A stretch of DNA of 64,000 nucleotides from Arthrobacter agilis (GCF_030816075.1 NZ_JAUSXO010000001.1:2790001-2854000); one strand, 5' to 3'. Positions 43,025-51,953 are shown, numbered from the stretch's first letter. Notes: generated by a model from the sequence alone, not told the origin. Numbers and translations are program-made.

Positions 43025-44052
43025 GCGCGCTGCTGAAGCACCGGCTCACCTGGCCCGTCCTCGCGCTGGTCCTCCTGCTCCTGCTCAACCAGCTGTTCCG
43101 TGCGGACTTCCTCTCGGTGCGCGTCCAGGACGGCCACCTGTACGGGAGCCTCATCGACATCCTCCGCAACGGCGCCCCCACCATCCTGATCGCCCTCGGC
43201 ATGACGCTCGTCATCGCCTCGCGCGGCATCGATCTCTCGGTGGGAGCGGTCGCCGCCATCGCCGGTGCGATCTCCTGCATGTACATCTACAGCTCGCCCG
43301 ATCCGACGTCCCTGCGGACGGCCGCCACCGGGGTGGCGATCGCCGTCGTCGCGGGCCTCGTCCTCGGGGCGTGGAACGGGTTCCTGGTCTCGGTCATCGG
43401 GATCCAGCCCATCATCGCCACGCTGGTGCTCATGACCGCCGGCCGGGGGCTGGCCCAGCTGGTCACCGACGGCCAGATCATCTCCGTCTCCAACGACTCC
43501 TACCAGGCGATCGGCGCCGGGTTCTTCCTCGGCCTGCCCATCTCGATCCTCATCGCGGCGGCCGCCTTCGCCGTCGCCGGCCTGCTCACCCGCCGCACGG
43601 CCCTCGGCACGCTCATCGAGGCGGTGGGCATCAATCCGGTGGCCAGCCGGCTCGCCGGGCTCGATGCCCGCACCATCACGTGGACCGTCTACATCTTCAG
43701 CGGCCTGTGCGCGGCGGTCGCCGGCCTCATGATCAGCTCGAACGTCACGGCGGCGGACGCCAACAACGCCGGCCTGTACATCGAGATGGACGCCATCCTC
43801 GCCGTCGTCATCGGCGGCACGTCACTGGCCGGAGGCCGGTACAGCCTGGTGGGGACGCTCGTCGGAGCGCTCATCATCCAGACCCTCACCACCACCGTCT
43901 ACACGCTGGGCATCCCGCCCGAGGCGACGCTGGTCTTCAAGGCGCTGGTCGTGATCATCGTGTGCCTGCTGCAGTCGACCAGGGCCCGCACCCTCTTCGG
44001 GCGCCGCAGGCGGCCCGTGCCCGAGCAGTCCCAGATCAAGGTGGCCGTCTGA
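43021..44052 (+). CDS. ytfT: Sugar ABC transporter permease (YtfT type)
   Basis: 343 residues, about eight to ten helices, with NGAPTILIALGMTLVIASRGIDLSVGAV and AVGINPVASRLAGLDA, VIGGTSLAGGRYSLVGTLVGALII, the RbsC-like family core. One of two permeases of the heterodimeric channel. The stop overlaps the yjfF start (TGATG). Confidence 0.91.
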   Translation: MSALLKHRLTWPVLALVLLLLLNQLFRADFLSVRVQDGHLYGSLIDILRNGAPTILIALGMTLVIASRGIDLSVGAVAAIAGAISCMYIYSSPDPTSLRTAATGVAIAVVAGLVLGAWNGFLVSVIGIQPIIATLVLMTAGRGLAQLVTDGQIISVSNDSYQAIGAGFFLGLPISILIAAAAFAVAGLLTRRTALGTLIEAVGINPVASRLAGLDARTITWTVYIFSGLCAAVAGLMISSNVTAADANNAGLYIEMDAILAVVIGGTSLAGGRYSLVGTLVGALIIQTLTTTVYTLGIPPEATLVFKALVVIIVCLLQSTRARTLFGRRRRPVPEQSQIKVAV

Positions 44053-45065
44053 TGTCCGTCCTCACCCGCACGTCGGCACCGCTCGACCGCTCCCGCATCA
44101 GCCGCCTCCAGGACAAGGCGCGCTACGCCCCCACCCTCGCGACGGTGGGCCTGTTCCTCGCGATGTTCGCCGTGGGCGCCGCCATGTACCCGGGATTCCT
44201 GTCCGGCCAGGTCTTCCTGAACCTGCTGATCGACAACACCTTCCTGATCGTGCTCGCCGTGGGCATGACGTTCGTCATCCTGACCGGGGGCATCGACCTG
44301 TCGGTCGGCTCCGTCGTCGCGCTCTCCATGATGATCGCCGCGTCCCTCCTGCAGGCCGGCTGGAACCCGTTCGCCGTGATCGTCCTCGTGCTCCTGACGG
44401 GCGCGACCTTCGGCCTGCTCATGGGCCTCGTGATCCAGGTCTTCGAGATCCAGCCGTTCATCGTCACCCTCGCCGGGCTGTTCCTGGCGCGCGGGCTCTG
44501 CTACGTGATCAGCGTCGACTCGATCACCGTGACGGACCCGTTCTTCACGGCGATGGCCCAGGCGCGGATCCCGCTGGTGGGGAAGCTGTTCGTCTCCCCC
44601 GGTGTCCTGATCGCCCTGCTCGTCGTCGTCGTCGCGTTCTACATCCTGCACCAGACGCGCTTCGGCCGGACCGTGTACGCCATCGGCGGCGGGGAGTCCT
44701 CGGCGATGCTCATGGGCCTCGCCGTCCCGCGCACCAAGATCCTCGTGTACGGGATCAGCGGGGTGTGCTCCTCGATCGCCGGCATCCTGTTCTCCTTCTA
44801 CAGCCTCTCCGGGTACAGCCTTGCGGGCACGGGGCTGGAGCTGGACGCGATCGCCGCGGTCGTGGTGGGAGGCACGCTGCTCACCGGAGGGTACGGCTAC
44901 GTGCTCGGTTCCCTCACCGGGGTGCTCGTCCTCGGCATCGTCCAGACGTTCATCTCCTACGAGGGCACGCTGAGCTCCTGGTGGACGCGCATCGTGATCG
45001 GCGCCCTGCTCCTCGCCTTCATCCTGCTGCAGAAGCTGTTCAGCCGGAAGGTGAGACTCGCCTGA
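44052..45065 (+). CDS. yjfF: Sugar ABC transporter permease (YjfF type)
   Basis: 337 residues, about eight to ten helices. NTFLIVLAVGMTFVILTGGIDLSVGSV, EIQPFIVTLAGLFLARGLCYVIS, TVYAIGGGESSAMLMGLAVPRTK and VVVGGTLLTGGYGYVLGSLTGVL identify it as the second RbsC-like permease, YjfF. Last gene of the importer; no sugar kinase or catabolic gene follows, so the substrate (furanose-type sugar) is only inferred. Confidence 0.91.
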   Translation: MSVLTRTSAPLDRSRISRLQDKARYAPTLATVGLFLAMFAVGAAMYPGFLSGQVFLNLLIDNTFLIVLAVGMTFVILTGGIDLSVGSVVALSMMIAASLLQAGWNPFAVIVLVLLTGATFGLLMGLVIQVFEIQPFIVTLAGLFLARGLCYVISVDSITVTDPFFTAMAQARIPLVGKLFVSPGVLIALLVVVVAFYILHQTRFGRTVYAIGGGESSAMLMGLAVPRTKILVYGISGVCSSIAGILFSFYSLSGYSLAGTGLELDAIAAVVVGGTLLTGGYGYVLGSLTGVLVLGIVQTFISYEGTLSSWWTRIVIGALLLAFILLQKLFSRKVRLA

Positions 45066-45096
45066 GGTCGCGGTGCCGCCCGCTACGCTGGGGGCC

Positions 45097-45975
45097 ATGA
45101 CCGTTCTCGTGTTCCTCGACCCAGGCCATGACGACGGACGGGTGGCCGACGCGTCGCAGCCGCAGCTGATGGCGACCGATCTCGGTGCCACCCGCGGCGA
45201 CGGCGTCTTCGAGTCGATGCTGGCCGTCGACGGCACCCCCCGCAAGGAGCAGGCGCACCTGGCGAGGCTCGCGTCGTCGGCCGCCGCCCTCGACCTGGCC
45301 GTGCCCGGCGCCGACGCCTGGGGCCGGGCGGTCCGCACGGCCCTGCGCGAGTTCGCGGCGGCCGAGCCCGACAGGACCAGCGCCGTCGTGAAGCTCGTCG
45401 CCACGCGCGGCGTCGAGGGGGCGGGGCGGGCGACGGCGTGGGTGCAGGTGGCTCCGGTCCCGGCGGCGACGCTGGCGCAGCGCGCGGCGGGCCTGCGGGT
45501 CCTCCTCCTCGAACGCGGGTACGACAGCACCGTGGCGCAGCGCGCGCCCTGGCTGCTCATGGGAGCCAAGACCCTCTCCTACGCCGTGAACATGGCCGCG
45601 ATCCGCCACGCGAAGGCCGCCGGCGCCGACGACGTCATCTTCACCTCCTCCGACGGCAAGGTCCTCGAAGGGCCCACGTCCACCGTGCTGCTCGCCCGCG
45701 AGCGCGACGGGCGGAAGACGCTCGTCACGCCGCAGCTCGAGAGCGGCATCCTGGCCGGCACGTCGCAGGCGGCGCTCTTCGCTGCGGCGAAGGGGCAGGG
45801 CTGGGAGCTCGGCTACGGACCGCTCGAACCGCACCACCTCTTCGAGGCCGACGCCGTGTGGCTCATCTCGAGCATCCGGCTCCTCGCGCCCGTCCTCTCC
45901 CTCGACGGGCAGGAGCTCCGCACCTCCGCCGCCCTGACCGCCGAACTCACCGACCTCGTGGACCGTTTCGTGTAA
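45097..45975 (+). CDS. pabC: Aminodeoxychorismate lyase (class IV aminotransferase)
   Basis: 292 residues. PLP class IV fold: LGATRGDGVFESM, the Schiff-base lysine in LLMGAKTLSYAVNMAA (K160), ADDVIFTSSDGKVLEGPTSTVLL and ESGILAGTSQAALF. Converts aminodeoxychorismate to p-aminobenzoate and pyruvate for folate; complements the pabB fusion at 30324. D-amino-acid aminotransferase activity is the main alternative. TACGCT (45084-45089) ends 7 nt before the ATG. Confidence 0.87.
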   Translation: MTVLVFLDPGHDDGRVADASQPQLMATDLGATRGDGVFESMLAVDGTPRKEQAHLARLASSAAALDLAVPGADAWGRAVRTALREFAAAEPDRTSAVVKLVATRGVEGAGRATAWVQVAPVPAATLAQRAAGLRVLLLERGYDSTVAQRAPWLLMGAKTLSYAVNMAAIRHAKAAGADDVIFTSSDGKVLEGPTSTVLLARERDGRKTLVTPQLESGILAGTSQAALFAAAKGQGWELGYGPLEPHHLFEADAVWLISSIRLLAPVLSLDGQELRTSAALTAELTDLVDRFV

Positions 45976-46001
45976 TTTCCGCCACATCGCGCGCCCTGAT
46001 G

Positions 46002-46015
46002 CGCGGAATTCCGCG
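46002..46015. repeat. 14-bp perfect palindrome after pabC
   Basis: CGCGGAATTCCGCG, 27 nt after the pabC stop and ~30 nt upstream of the promoter of the second SAM-riboswitch operon. It could be a regulator site or a weak terminator hairpin; not enough to decide. Confidence 0.5.
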
Positions 46016-46044
46016 TCAAGGGGCGGATCGGCCGCCGTCCCGTT

Positions 46045-46074
46045 TTGACCCGGCGCTCCGTGCTGCCCTAGCGT
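46045..46074 (+). promoter_or_regulatory. Promoter of the second SAM-riboswitch operon
   Basis: -35 TTGACC (46045-46050), 18-nt spacer, -10 TAGCGT (46069-46074). The transcript would begin about 46081, at the first bases of the riboswitch. Confidence 0.65.
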
Positions 46075-46081
46075 TTTGCTC

Positions 46082-46200
46082 AAATCAAGAGTTCCAGCCC
46101 TCAGGCCCTGGCCGGCTGGACAGCAACCCTCTCCCGTAGTGGGGTGCTCCAGGTGAAGATTCGGCCGCCGGGTCCAGTCCCCCGGTAGGCAAGTACGGCG
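46082..46200 (+). ncRNA. SAM-IV-type S-adenosylmethionine riboswitch (second copy)
   Basis: Nearly identical over ~110 nt to the metQ leader (36513-36630, minus strand): shared ATCAAGAGTTCCAGCC, CTGGCCGGCTGGACAGCAAC, CCTCTCCCGTAGTGGGGTGC and AGGTGAAGATTCGGCCGC. Differences sit in loops or are compensatory: CCGGG/CCCGG here versus CTGGG/CCCAG there. It precedes an amino-acid ABC importer by 173 nt. A GGGCCCG/CGGGCCC hairpin at 46337-46354, just before the ribosome site, is a candidate expression platform. Confidence 0.85.
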
Positions 46201-46372
46201 TCGTGCGGTCCTGTCCCGGTGTGTCGTCCGGGGCCGCCCGCCACAGACGCGCACAGCCCAGAACAGCGAGCATGTCACCCAGCAGCCAGCAGTCCCCTCC
46301 CGCCGGTCTCCGGCGTCGCCCAGCACCCCACCCCGTGGGCCCGCATCCGGGCCCGCCAGCACGAAGGACACC

Positions 46373-47290
46373 ATGAACCTCTCCCGCAAGGTCCTCGCGG
46401 CCCTCGCCGTCCCCCTGCTCGCCCTCACCGTCTCCTGCGGCAGCAGCAGCAGCAGCGAACCCACCGAGACCACCGACGCCCTGGCCGGCAGCGACCAGCA
46501 GTCGCTCGACCAGTACACGACCGAGACCACCACCCCGATCGAGGAGATCGACACGGCGGGCCTCGGCCTGATCACCGACGGCACGCTGCGTGTCGGCACG
46601 CTCTCGGACGCCCCGCCGAACATCTTCCTGAAGGACGGCGTCTTCACCGGCTACGACAACGAACTGCTGCGCGCCATCGGTGACAAGCTGGGCCTCGAGG
46701 TGGAGTTCGCCTCCACCGACTTCTCGGCGCTCCTCGCCCAGGTGCAGAACAAGCAGTACGACGTCGGATCCTCCTCGATCTCCACGACGGAGGCCCGCCG
46801 CGAGAACGTCGGCTTCACCAACGGCTACGACTTCGGCTACATGGCCGTCGTCGCGAAGACCGACTCCGCCGTCACCGGCTTCGACTCCCTGTCCGAGAGC
46901 ACGCGCATCGGCGTGGTCCAGGGCACCGTCCAGGACGACTACGTCACCAACACCCTGGGCCTCGAACCCGTACGATTCCCGGACTACAACACCGTCTACG
47001 CCAACGTGAAGAACGGGCAGGTGGACGCCTGGGTGGCACCGTCGCAGCAGGCCACCGGCCAGGTGAAGGAGGGCGACGACACCACGATCGCCGAGACCAT
47101 CATCAACACCGAGAACTTCACCGCGTACGCCGTGAACAGCGAGAACCAGCCGCTCATCGATGCCCTGAACGCGGGTCTCGACGCCGTGATCGCCGACGGC
47201 ACGTGGACCGAGCTCACCCAGGAGTGGTACCCGGACCGCGAGATGCCCACCGACTGGAAGCCCGGCAGCAAAGCCGTGGACGTAAAGTAG
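46373..47290 (+). CDS. Amino-acid ABC transporter substrate-binding lipoprotein, probably sulfur amino acid
   Basis: 305 residues. Lipoprotein signal KVLAALAVPLLALTVSCGSSS with the lipobox LTVSC, a ~40-residue Ser/Thr/Glu linker, then a SBP_bac_3 domain: LRVGTLSDAPPNIFLKDGVFTGYDNELLRAIGDKLGLEVEF (in blocks) and YDVGSSSISTTEARRENVGFTN. This family binds polar amino acids; control by a SAM riboswitch argues for methionine, cystine or a related sulfur compound. AAGGA precedes the ATG. Confidence 0.88.
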   Translation: MNLSRKVLAALAVPLLALTVSCGSSSSSEPTETTDALAGSDQQSLDQYTTETTTPIEEIDTAGLGLITDGTLRVGTLSDAPPNIFLKDGVFTGYDNELLRAIGDKLGLEVEFASTDFSALLAQVQNKQYDVGSSSISTTEARRENVGFTNGYDFGYMAVVAKTDSAVTGFDSLSESTRIGVVQGTVQDDYVTNTLGLEPVRFPDYNTVYANVKNGQVDAWVAPSQQATGQVKEGDDTTIAETIINTENFTAYAVNSENQPLIDALNAGLDAVIADGTWTELTQEWYPDREMPTDWKPGSKAVDVK

Positions 47291-47300
47291 CGGTCCCTGC

Positions 47301-48065
47301 ATGGACGCCCTGGAACAACTCGGAAAGACCTTCTTCGACTGGGAGGCGATGGTCGCCGTCCTGCCGGACCTCCTGACCGTCGGACTCCCGAACACGCTCA
47401 TGCTCGCCCTGGCCTCGGGGATCATCGGAACGATCGTCGGCATGATCCTCGCGATCATGGGGATCTCCCGCAACCGGGTGCTCCGCTGGATCGCGCGTAT
47501 CTACACGGACATCTTCCGCGGGCTCCCCGCCGTCGTGATCATCTTGCTCATCGGTCTGGGACTGGGTCCGATCCTCCGGCAGCTCACGGGCAGCACCAGT
47601 CCGTACCCGCTGGGCATCCTCGCCCTCTCGCTGATCGCTTCGGCGTACATCGGCGAGATCTTCCGCTCCGGCATCCAGAGCGTGGAGAAGGGACAGCTGG
47701 AGGCCTCGCGCGCCCTGGGCTTCAGCTACAGCGCGTCCATGCAGCTCGTGGTGGTCCCCCAGGGCGTGCGGCGCGTGCTGCCCGCCCTGGTGAACCAGTT
47801 CATCTCGCTCATCAAGGAGTCCTCTCTGGTCTACTTCATCGGCCTCGTGGCCAGTGAGCGCGAGCTCTTCCGGGTCGGCAACGACGCGGCGAGCAACACC
47901 GGCAACCTGTCACCGCTCATCGCGGCCGGGCTGTTCTACCTGTGCCTGACCATCCCGCTGACCCACCTCGTGAACTTCATCGACAACCGGCTCCGCGTGG
48001 GCAAGAAGCAGAAACCCGAACCGGACGAACTGGCCGCGAAGATCGGTGAAGGAGCGAAGGCGTGA
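47301..48065 (+). CDS. Amino-acid ABC transporter permease
   Basis: 254 residues, five helices of the HisMQ type: [51 protein letters not shown] and the EAA-like loop [33 protein letters not shown] followed by [14 protein letters not shown] (all read in blocks). Unlike many such systems only one permease is encoded, so it likely forms a homodimer. 10 nt after the binding-protein gene; stop overlaps the ATPase start. Confidence 0.91.
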   Translation: MDALEQLGKTFFDWEAMVAVLPDLLTVGLPNTLMLALASGIIGTIVGMILAIMGISRNRVLRWIARIYTDIFRGLPAVVIILLIGLGLGPILRQLTGSTSPYPLGILALSLIASAYIGEIFRSGIQSVEKGQLEASRALGFSYSASMQLVVVPQGVRRVLPALVNQFISLIKESSLVYFIGLVASERELFRVGNDAASNTGNLSPLIAAGLFYLCLTIPLTHLVNFIDNRLRVGKKQKPEPDELAAKIGEGAKA

Positions 48066-48799
48066 AGATCCAGGAATCCGGGACCCTGACGGGTCAGAAC
48101 CTGCACCTGTCCTTCGGGTCCAACCACGTGCTGCGCGGCATCGACCTGCACGTGGACCAGGGCACGACGGCGTCCGTCATCGGCCCGTCCGGGTCGGGGA
48201 AGTCCACGCTGCTGCGCGTGCTGAACCGCCTGATCGAACCCGACCAGGGGGACATCCTGCTCGATGGCCGGTCCGTGCTCAAGGACAACCCGGACGAGCT
48301 GCGCCGGCGTATCGGCATGGTGTTCCAGCAGTTCAATCTCTTCCCGCACAAGACGGTGCTGGACAACGTCTCCCTGGCGCTGCGCAAGCTCCGGAGGATG
48401 TCCGCCGACGAGGCCCGGGAGAAGGCCCTCGCGCAACTGGACCTCGTGGGACTGAAGCACAAGGCCGACGCCCGGCCGGGCAACCTCTCCGGCGGGCAGC
48501 AGCAGCGCGTCGCGATCGCCCGGGCCCTGGCGATGGACCCCGAGGTGATGTTCTTCGACGAGGCGACCTCGGCCCTGGACCCGGAACTCGTGAAGGGCGT
48601 CCTCGCGCTCATGGCGGACCTCGCGGCCGGGGGCATGACCATGGTCGTCGTCACGCACGAGATGGGTTTCTCGCGCAACGTCTCGGACACCGTGACGTTC
48701 ATGGACGGCGGGGTGGTCGTGGAGACCGGCCCTCCGGCCGCCGTCTTCGACGACCCGCAGACGCCGCGCCTGAAGTCGTTCCTCTCGGACGTGCTCTAG
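48062..48799 (+). CDS. Amino-acid ABC transporter ATP-binding protein
   Basis: 245 residues, a complete ATPase: Walker [11 protein letters not shown]-loop [13 protein letters not shown], signature LSGGQQQR, Walker [14 protein letters not shown]-loop VVTHEM. GlnQ/HisP class. Start GTG 48062, coupled to the permease stop. Third gene of the SAM-riboswitch importer and followed by a UUCG-capped terminator. Confidence 0.93.
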   Translation: MKIQESGTLTGQNLHLSFGSNHVLRGIDLHVDQGTTASVIGPSGSGKSTLLRVLNRLIEPDQGDILLDGRSVLKDNPDELRRRIGMVFQQFNLFPHKTVLDNVSLALRKLRRMSADEAREKALAQLDLVGLKHKADARPGNLSGGQQQRVAIARALAMDPEVMFFDEATSALDPELVKGVLALMADLAAGGMTMVVVTHEMGFSRNVSDTVTFMDGGVVVETGPPAAVFDDPQTPRLKSFLSDVL

Positions 48800-48824
48800 G
48801 TACCGCGTCGGTTCCAGTGTCCTG

Positions 48825-48852
48825 ACGGGGGTCCGCTTCGGCGGGCCCCCGT
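48825..48852 (+). terminator. UUCG-capped terminator
   Basis: 12-bp stem ACGGGGGTCCGC / GCGGGCCCCCGT (one G-U pair) closed by a TTCG tetraloop, followed by TCCGTTTCC. It ends the amino-acid importer operon and also lies past the end of the convergent ecfT gene. Confidence 0.88.
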
Positions 48853-48877
48853 TCCGTTTCCCGCAGCGCCGGAGCGG

Positions 48878-49675
48878 TCAGGACAGCAGGAAGTCCCACG
48901 ACCCGGCCAGGACGGCGGCCGTCACGGCGCCCGCGGCGACGAGCAGCCCGACGGCGGCGACGACGGCGTCGAGGGGCGAGAAGGTGCTCTCCCGCGCCCA
49001 GGTGCGGGTGCCGCCGCCGAAGCCCCGGGCCTCCATCGCCGTCGCGAGGCGGGTGGCCCGGCGGATGGCCTGCACGATCAGCCCGAAGGACTGCCCCAGC
49101 AGGTTGCGGGTGCGGGCGACGACGGAACCGTCCGAGCCGATGCCGCGCGCGTGCCGCGCGAGCCCCAGCATCTCCCACTGCTCCACCAGCAGCCCCACGA
49201 GCCGCAGCGACGCGAGCGCTCCGAGCACGAAGCGGTGCGGCAGGTGCAGCTTCTGCGCGAGGGCGTCGGCGAGATCCGTGGGGTCCGTGGTGAGCAGGAC
49301 GAAGATGCCCGGCAGCGCGAGTGCCAGCCCCCTCAGCCCCACGGCGATGCCGTCGGCCACGGACCCCTCGGTGAACAGGAACGGCCCGACGTCGAGCAGA
49401 ACCGCGCCGCTCTTCTCCGCGAGGAGCGCCGTGCCGTAGGCGCCGACCACCGCGGCGACGAGAAGGGGCCAGATCCGCCGGACGAGGCCCCGGACGCTGA
49501 TGCCCAGCAGGGGCATGAGCACGAGCTCGCAGCCCAGGACCACCGCCGCGCTGACCCAGTCGATGCTCGCCATGAGTGCCAGCGTGATGACGGTGGCGGC
49601 GAAGAGCTTGGACACCGGGTTGGCCCGCAGGAGCGTCCTGCCGGTGAGGACCGGGGTCAGGTAGTCGCTGCTCAT
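48878..49675 (-). CDS. ykoC: ECF transporter T component (YkoC type)
   Basis: 265 residues with six to seven helices. RANPVSKLFAATVITLALM, SIDWVSAAVVLGCELVLMPLLG and the two coupling motifs MLGLARHARGIG and TAMEARGFGGGTRTWA (Ala-Arg-Gly signatures) identify EcfT. It couples the S subunit to the ATPase. Overlaps the upstream ATPase gene by 4 nt. Last gene of ykoE-ykoD-ykoC after the TPP riboswitch. Confidence 0.9.
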   Translation of the reverse strand: MSSDYLTPVLTGRTLLRANPVSKLFAATVITLALMASIDWVSAAVVLGCELVLMPLLGISVRGLVRRIWPLLVAAVVGAYGTALLAEKSGAVLLDVGPFLFTEGSVADGIAVGLRGLALALPGIFVLLTTDPTDLADALAQKLHLPHRFVLGALASLRLVGLLVEQWEMLGLARHARGIGSDGSVVARTRNLLGQSFGLIVQAIRRATRLATAMEARGFGGGTRTWARESTFSPLDAVVAAVGLLVAAGAVTAAVLAGSWDFLLS

Positions 49676-51168
49676 CGGGACACCAGCCGTCCCGCCCCGC
49701 CGGAGATGTGCAGGGTGGCACCGCCGAGGGCCGCGATGAAGTCGGCGTCGTGGGTGACCGACAGGACGGCCACGCCGTCCCGGATCAGCTCGCGCAGGAG
49801 GGTGACGAGTTCGGCCCAGGTCAGGGCGTCCTGGCCGAACGTCGGCTCGTCGAGGATGAGCACGCGCGGGGCCGTGGCGAGCATCGTCGCCACGGACAGG
49901 CGCCGCTTCTCCCCGCCGGAGAGGGTGAACGGATTGGCCTGCAGCAGGTGCGTGAGGCGCAGCCGCTCGGCCACGGTGCCGATGCGCGTCGGATCGGCGG
50001 TGCCGGCCTGGCGGGGTCCGAAGGCGAGCTCGTCGGCCACGGTCGCGGTGAGGAACTGGTGTTCCGGCTCCTGGAAGACGGTGCCGATGCGCTGGACGAG
50101 CTGGGCGGAGCGCCAGCGGAACGGGTCTCCACCGGCGGTTCCCGCCAGGGTCGGCGAGGCCTCGAGGTGTCCTGCGCGCGGTCGCAGCAGGCCGCCGAGC
50201 GTCAGGGCGGCCGTCGACTTCCCCGCGCCGTTGGGGCCCGTGATGCTCAGGGCCTCACCGGACCGCACCTGCACGTCGAGGTCGTCGACGGCGACCGGGC
50301 CGCGCCGGGTCCGCGCGACGGCCAGGGCCCGCGCCGAGAGCAGCGGCTCCCCGGCGGGATCCTGCGCGGAGGGGAACGGGCCGCGGACGTCAGGCTGCCG
50401 GCCCGGCACCCACACGCCTGCCGCGGCGAGGCGCGCACGGGTGCCCTCCTGCACCAGGACGGTGCCGGGGGGACCGTCGGCGAGGATCCCGCCGGCGGCG
50501 TCGAGCACGATGACGCGGTCCACGACGTCCGCCCACACGGCCACGCGGTGCTCGACGACGACGAGCGTGGCGCCGGTCCGCTCGAGGACCCGGACCACGG
50601 CGTCGCGGACCTCCAGGACGCCGTCCGGGTCGAGGTTCGCGGTGGGTTCGTCCAGCAGGAGCAGCCCGGGTTCCATCGCGAGCACGGAGGCGAGGGCGAG
50701 GCGCTGCTTCTGCCCGCCGGACAGCGCGGTGGTCGGATGGTCGAGCGGCAGGTCGAGGCCGACGTCGTCGAGCGCCCGGCCGACGCGGCGCCAGATCTCC
50801 TCCCGTGGCACGGCGAGGTTCTCGGCGGCGAAGGCGACCTCGTCGCCCACGCGGGCGAGGACCACCTGCGTCTCGGGATCCTGCAGGACGAGCCCTGCCC
50901 TCCCCCGCGCGTCGGCGGGACGGGCGCCGTCGAGCAGGAGTTCGCCCTCCTGCTCGCCCTCGTCGTGGCTCCCGAGCAGTCCCGCGAGGCCGTGCAGGAC
51001 GGTGGACTTGCCGGCACCGGAGGCCCCGAGCAGCAGGACGCGCTCGCCCGGCCGGAGGTCGAGGTCGAGGTGGCGGGCGGCGAAGGCCCTGCGGCCCGCG
51101 TGGCGCCACCCCCATCCCCGGGCGCGGACGTGCACCGCGCCCGGGGACGGTCCGTCGGCTGCGGTCAC
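49672..51168 (-). CDS. ykoD: ECF transporter double ATPase (YkoD type)
   Basis: 498 residues with two complete ABC domains: first GASGAGKST, LSGGQKQR, LLLDEPTANLD; second GPNGAGKST, LSGGEKRR, LILDEPTFGQD. The two fused halves are the YkoD arrangement of thiamine-precursor ECF systems. GTG 51168 overlaps the S-component stop (GTGA). The longer frame upstream is antisense-like sequence over ykoE. Confidence 0.92.
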   Translation of the reverse strand: MTAADGPSPGAVHVRARGWGWRHAGRRAFAARHLDLDLRPGERVLLLGASGAGKSTVLHGLAGLLGSHDEGEQEGELLLDGARPADARGRAGLVLQDPETQVVLARVGDEVAFAAENLAVPREEIWRRVGRALDDVGLDLPLDHPTTALSGGQKQRLALASVLAMEPGLLLLDEPTANLDPDGVLEVRDAVVRVLERTGATLVVVEHRVAVWADVVDRVIVLDAAGGILADGPPGTVLVQEGTRARLAAAGVWVPGRQPDVRGPFPSAQDPAGEPLLSARALAVARTRRGPVAVDDLDVQVRSGEALSITGPNGAGKSTAALTLGGLLRPRAGHLEASPTLAGTAGGDPFRWRSAQLVQRIGTVFQEPEHQFLTATVADELAFGPRQAGTADPTRIGTVAERLRLTHLLQANPFTLSGGEKRRLSVATMLATAPRVLILDEPTFGQDALTWAELVTLLRELIRDGVAVLSVTHDADFIAALGGATLHISGGAGRLVSR

Positions 51169-51773
51169 ACGTCCGCCGTCCGGCCGGCGGCGAAGGCGGA
51201 CAGGACGCCCGTCCTCGCGAGTCCCCGCATGGCCAGCCAGGACAGCAGGCCCGCGATGACGATGCCGGAGATCCCGGCGAACAGCACGTAGAGGAGCTTG
51301 AACTCGATCGTCCAGAGTGCGTTGTAGAGGATGTTCTCGCTGATGGCGAGCGCCAGGCCCGCCCCCAGCCCGGCGAGGAGCGCGACGGGGAGGTTCCACC
51401 GGCGGTAGAGGAAGAGCAGGAAGACGAGCTCGGCCCCGGCGCCCTGGATGGCGCCGGAGAGCAGCACTCCGACGCCCCACTGGGTGCCGATGAGGGCCGA
51501 GACCGCCGCTGCGAGGGTCTCGCAGTAGATGGCGGCGCCGGGCTTGCGGATGATCAGCCCGCCGAGTACGCCGGCGACGAGCCAGCCCCCGGTGTACAGG
51601 CCGCCGAGCGGCGGGAACCCGGCGGTGAGGACGCTGATGCCCGAGTAGCCGGCGGACCAGGCGAAGAACAGGACGCCGACGGCGACGGCGATGACCGAGG
51701 CCACCACGATGTCGACGACGCGCCACTGCCGGGTGGATCCGGGGGTGCCCCTGAGGGCTGTGGATGATGCCAT
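51165..51773 (-). CDS. ykoE: ECF transporter S component (YkoE type, thiamine precursor)
   Basis: 202 residues, six helices: WRVVDIVVASVIAVAVGVLFFAW, GLYTGGWLVAGVLGGLIIRKPGAAIYCETLAAAVSALIG and GAIQGAGAELVFLLFLYRRW (in blocks) match YkoE, the substrate-binding subunit for hydroxymethylpyrimidine or thiamine. AGGAGG precedes ATG 51773. A TPP riboswitch in the leader confirms the substrate class. Confidence 0.9.
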   Translation of the reverse strand: MASSTALRGTPGSTRQWRVVDIVVASVIAVAVGVLFFAWSAGYSGISVLTAGFPPLGGLYTGGWLVAGVLGGLIIRKPGAAIYCETLAAAVSALIGTQWGVGVLLSGAIQGAGAELVFLLFLYRRWNLPVALLAGLGAGLALAISENILYNALWTIEFKLLYVLFAGISGIVIAGLLSWLAMRGLARTGVLSAFAAGRTADV

Positions 51774-51807
51774 GGAAGGTCCTCCTGGGATACAGGAGGG
51801 GAGAGGA

Positions 51808-51834
51808 ACGGACCGTCGCCGCGGCGACGTCCGT
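51808..51834 (-). terminator. Expression-platform hairpin of the TPP riboswitch
   Basis: A 12-bp stem, ACGGAC-C-GTCGCC / GGCGAC-GTCCGT with one bulged base and a 2-nt loop, between the TPP aptamer and ykoE. On the minus strand it is followed by a pyrimidine-rich run (GTTCCTCTCCCCTCC). Likely a terminator stabilised when TPP binds. Confidence 0.7.
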
Positions 51835-51847
51835 GCACTCTGAGAAC

Positions 51848-51953
51848 TCGACTCCCTTCGCCGGTACTAACCGGATCAGGTTCGAGGGTCTGCGGCGGTC
51901 CGCACTCTCAGCGCCCGGTCCTGCAGCATGCTGCGGGCCGGCGCTCCCCTGTC
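51848..51953 (-). ncRNA. TPP (thi-box) riboswitch
   Basis: The minus strand reads GGGGAGC, GCTGAGAGTGCGG, ACCCTCGAACCTGATCCGGT, TAGTACCGGCGAAGGGAGTC in order: the full thi-box with pyrimidine-sensor CUGAGAG and pyrophosphate-sensor ACCUGAUC...GAAGGGA. It controls ykoEDC. The 332-nt gap between ykoE and DUF4235 is filled by this leader and the latter's promoter region. Confidence 0.96.

Noticed and set aside
46082-46200. S-box (SAM-I) leader
   Set aside because: The GAGGGA...GGCCC-GAUGA-ACCCGGCAACC order of SAM-I is absent, while the SAM-IV/SAM-I-IV core CCAGC, GCUGGaCaGCAACCCUC, GUGGGGUGC and GGUGAAGA is complete.
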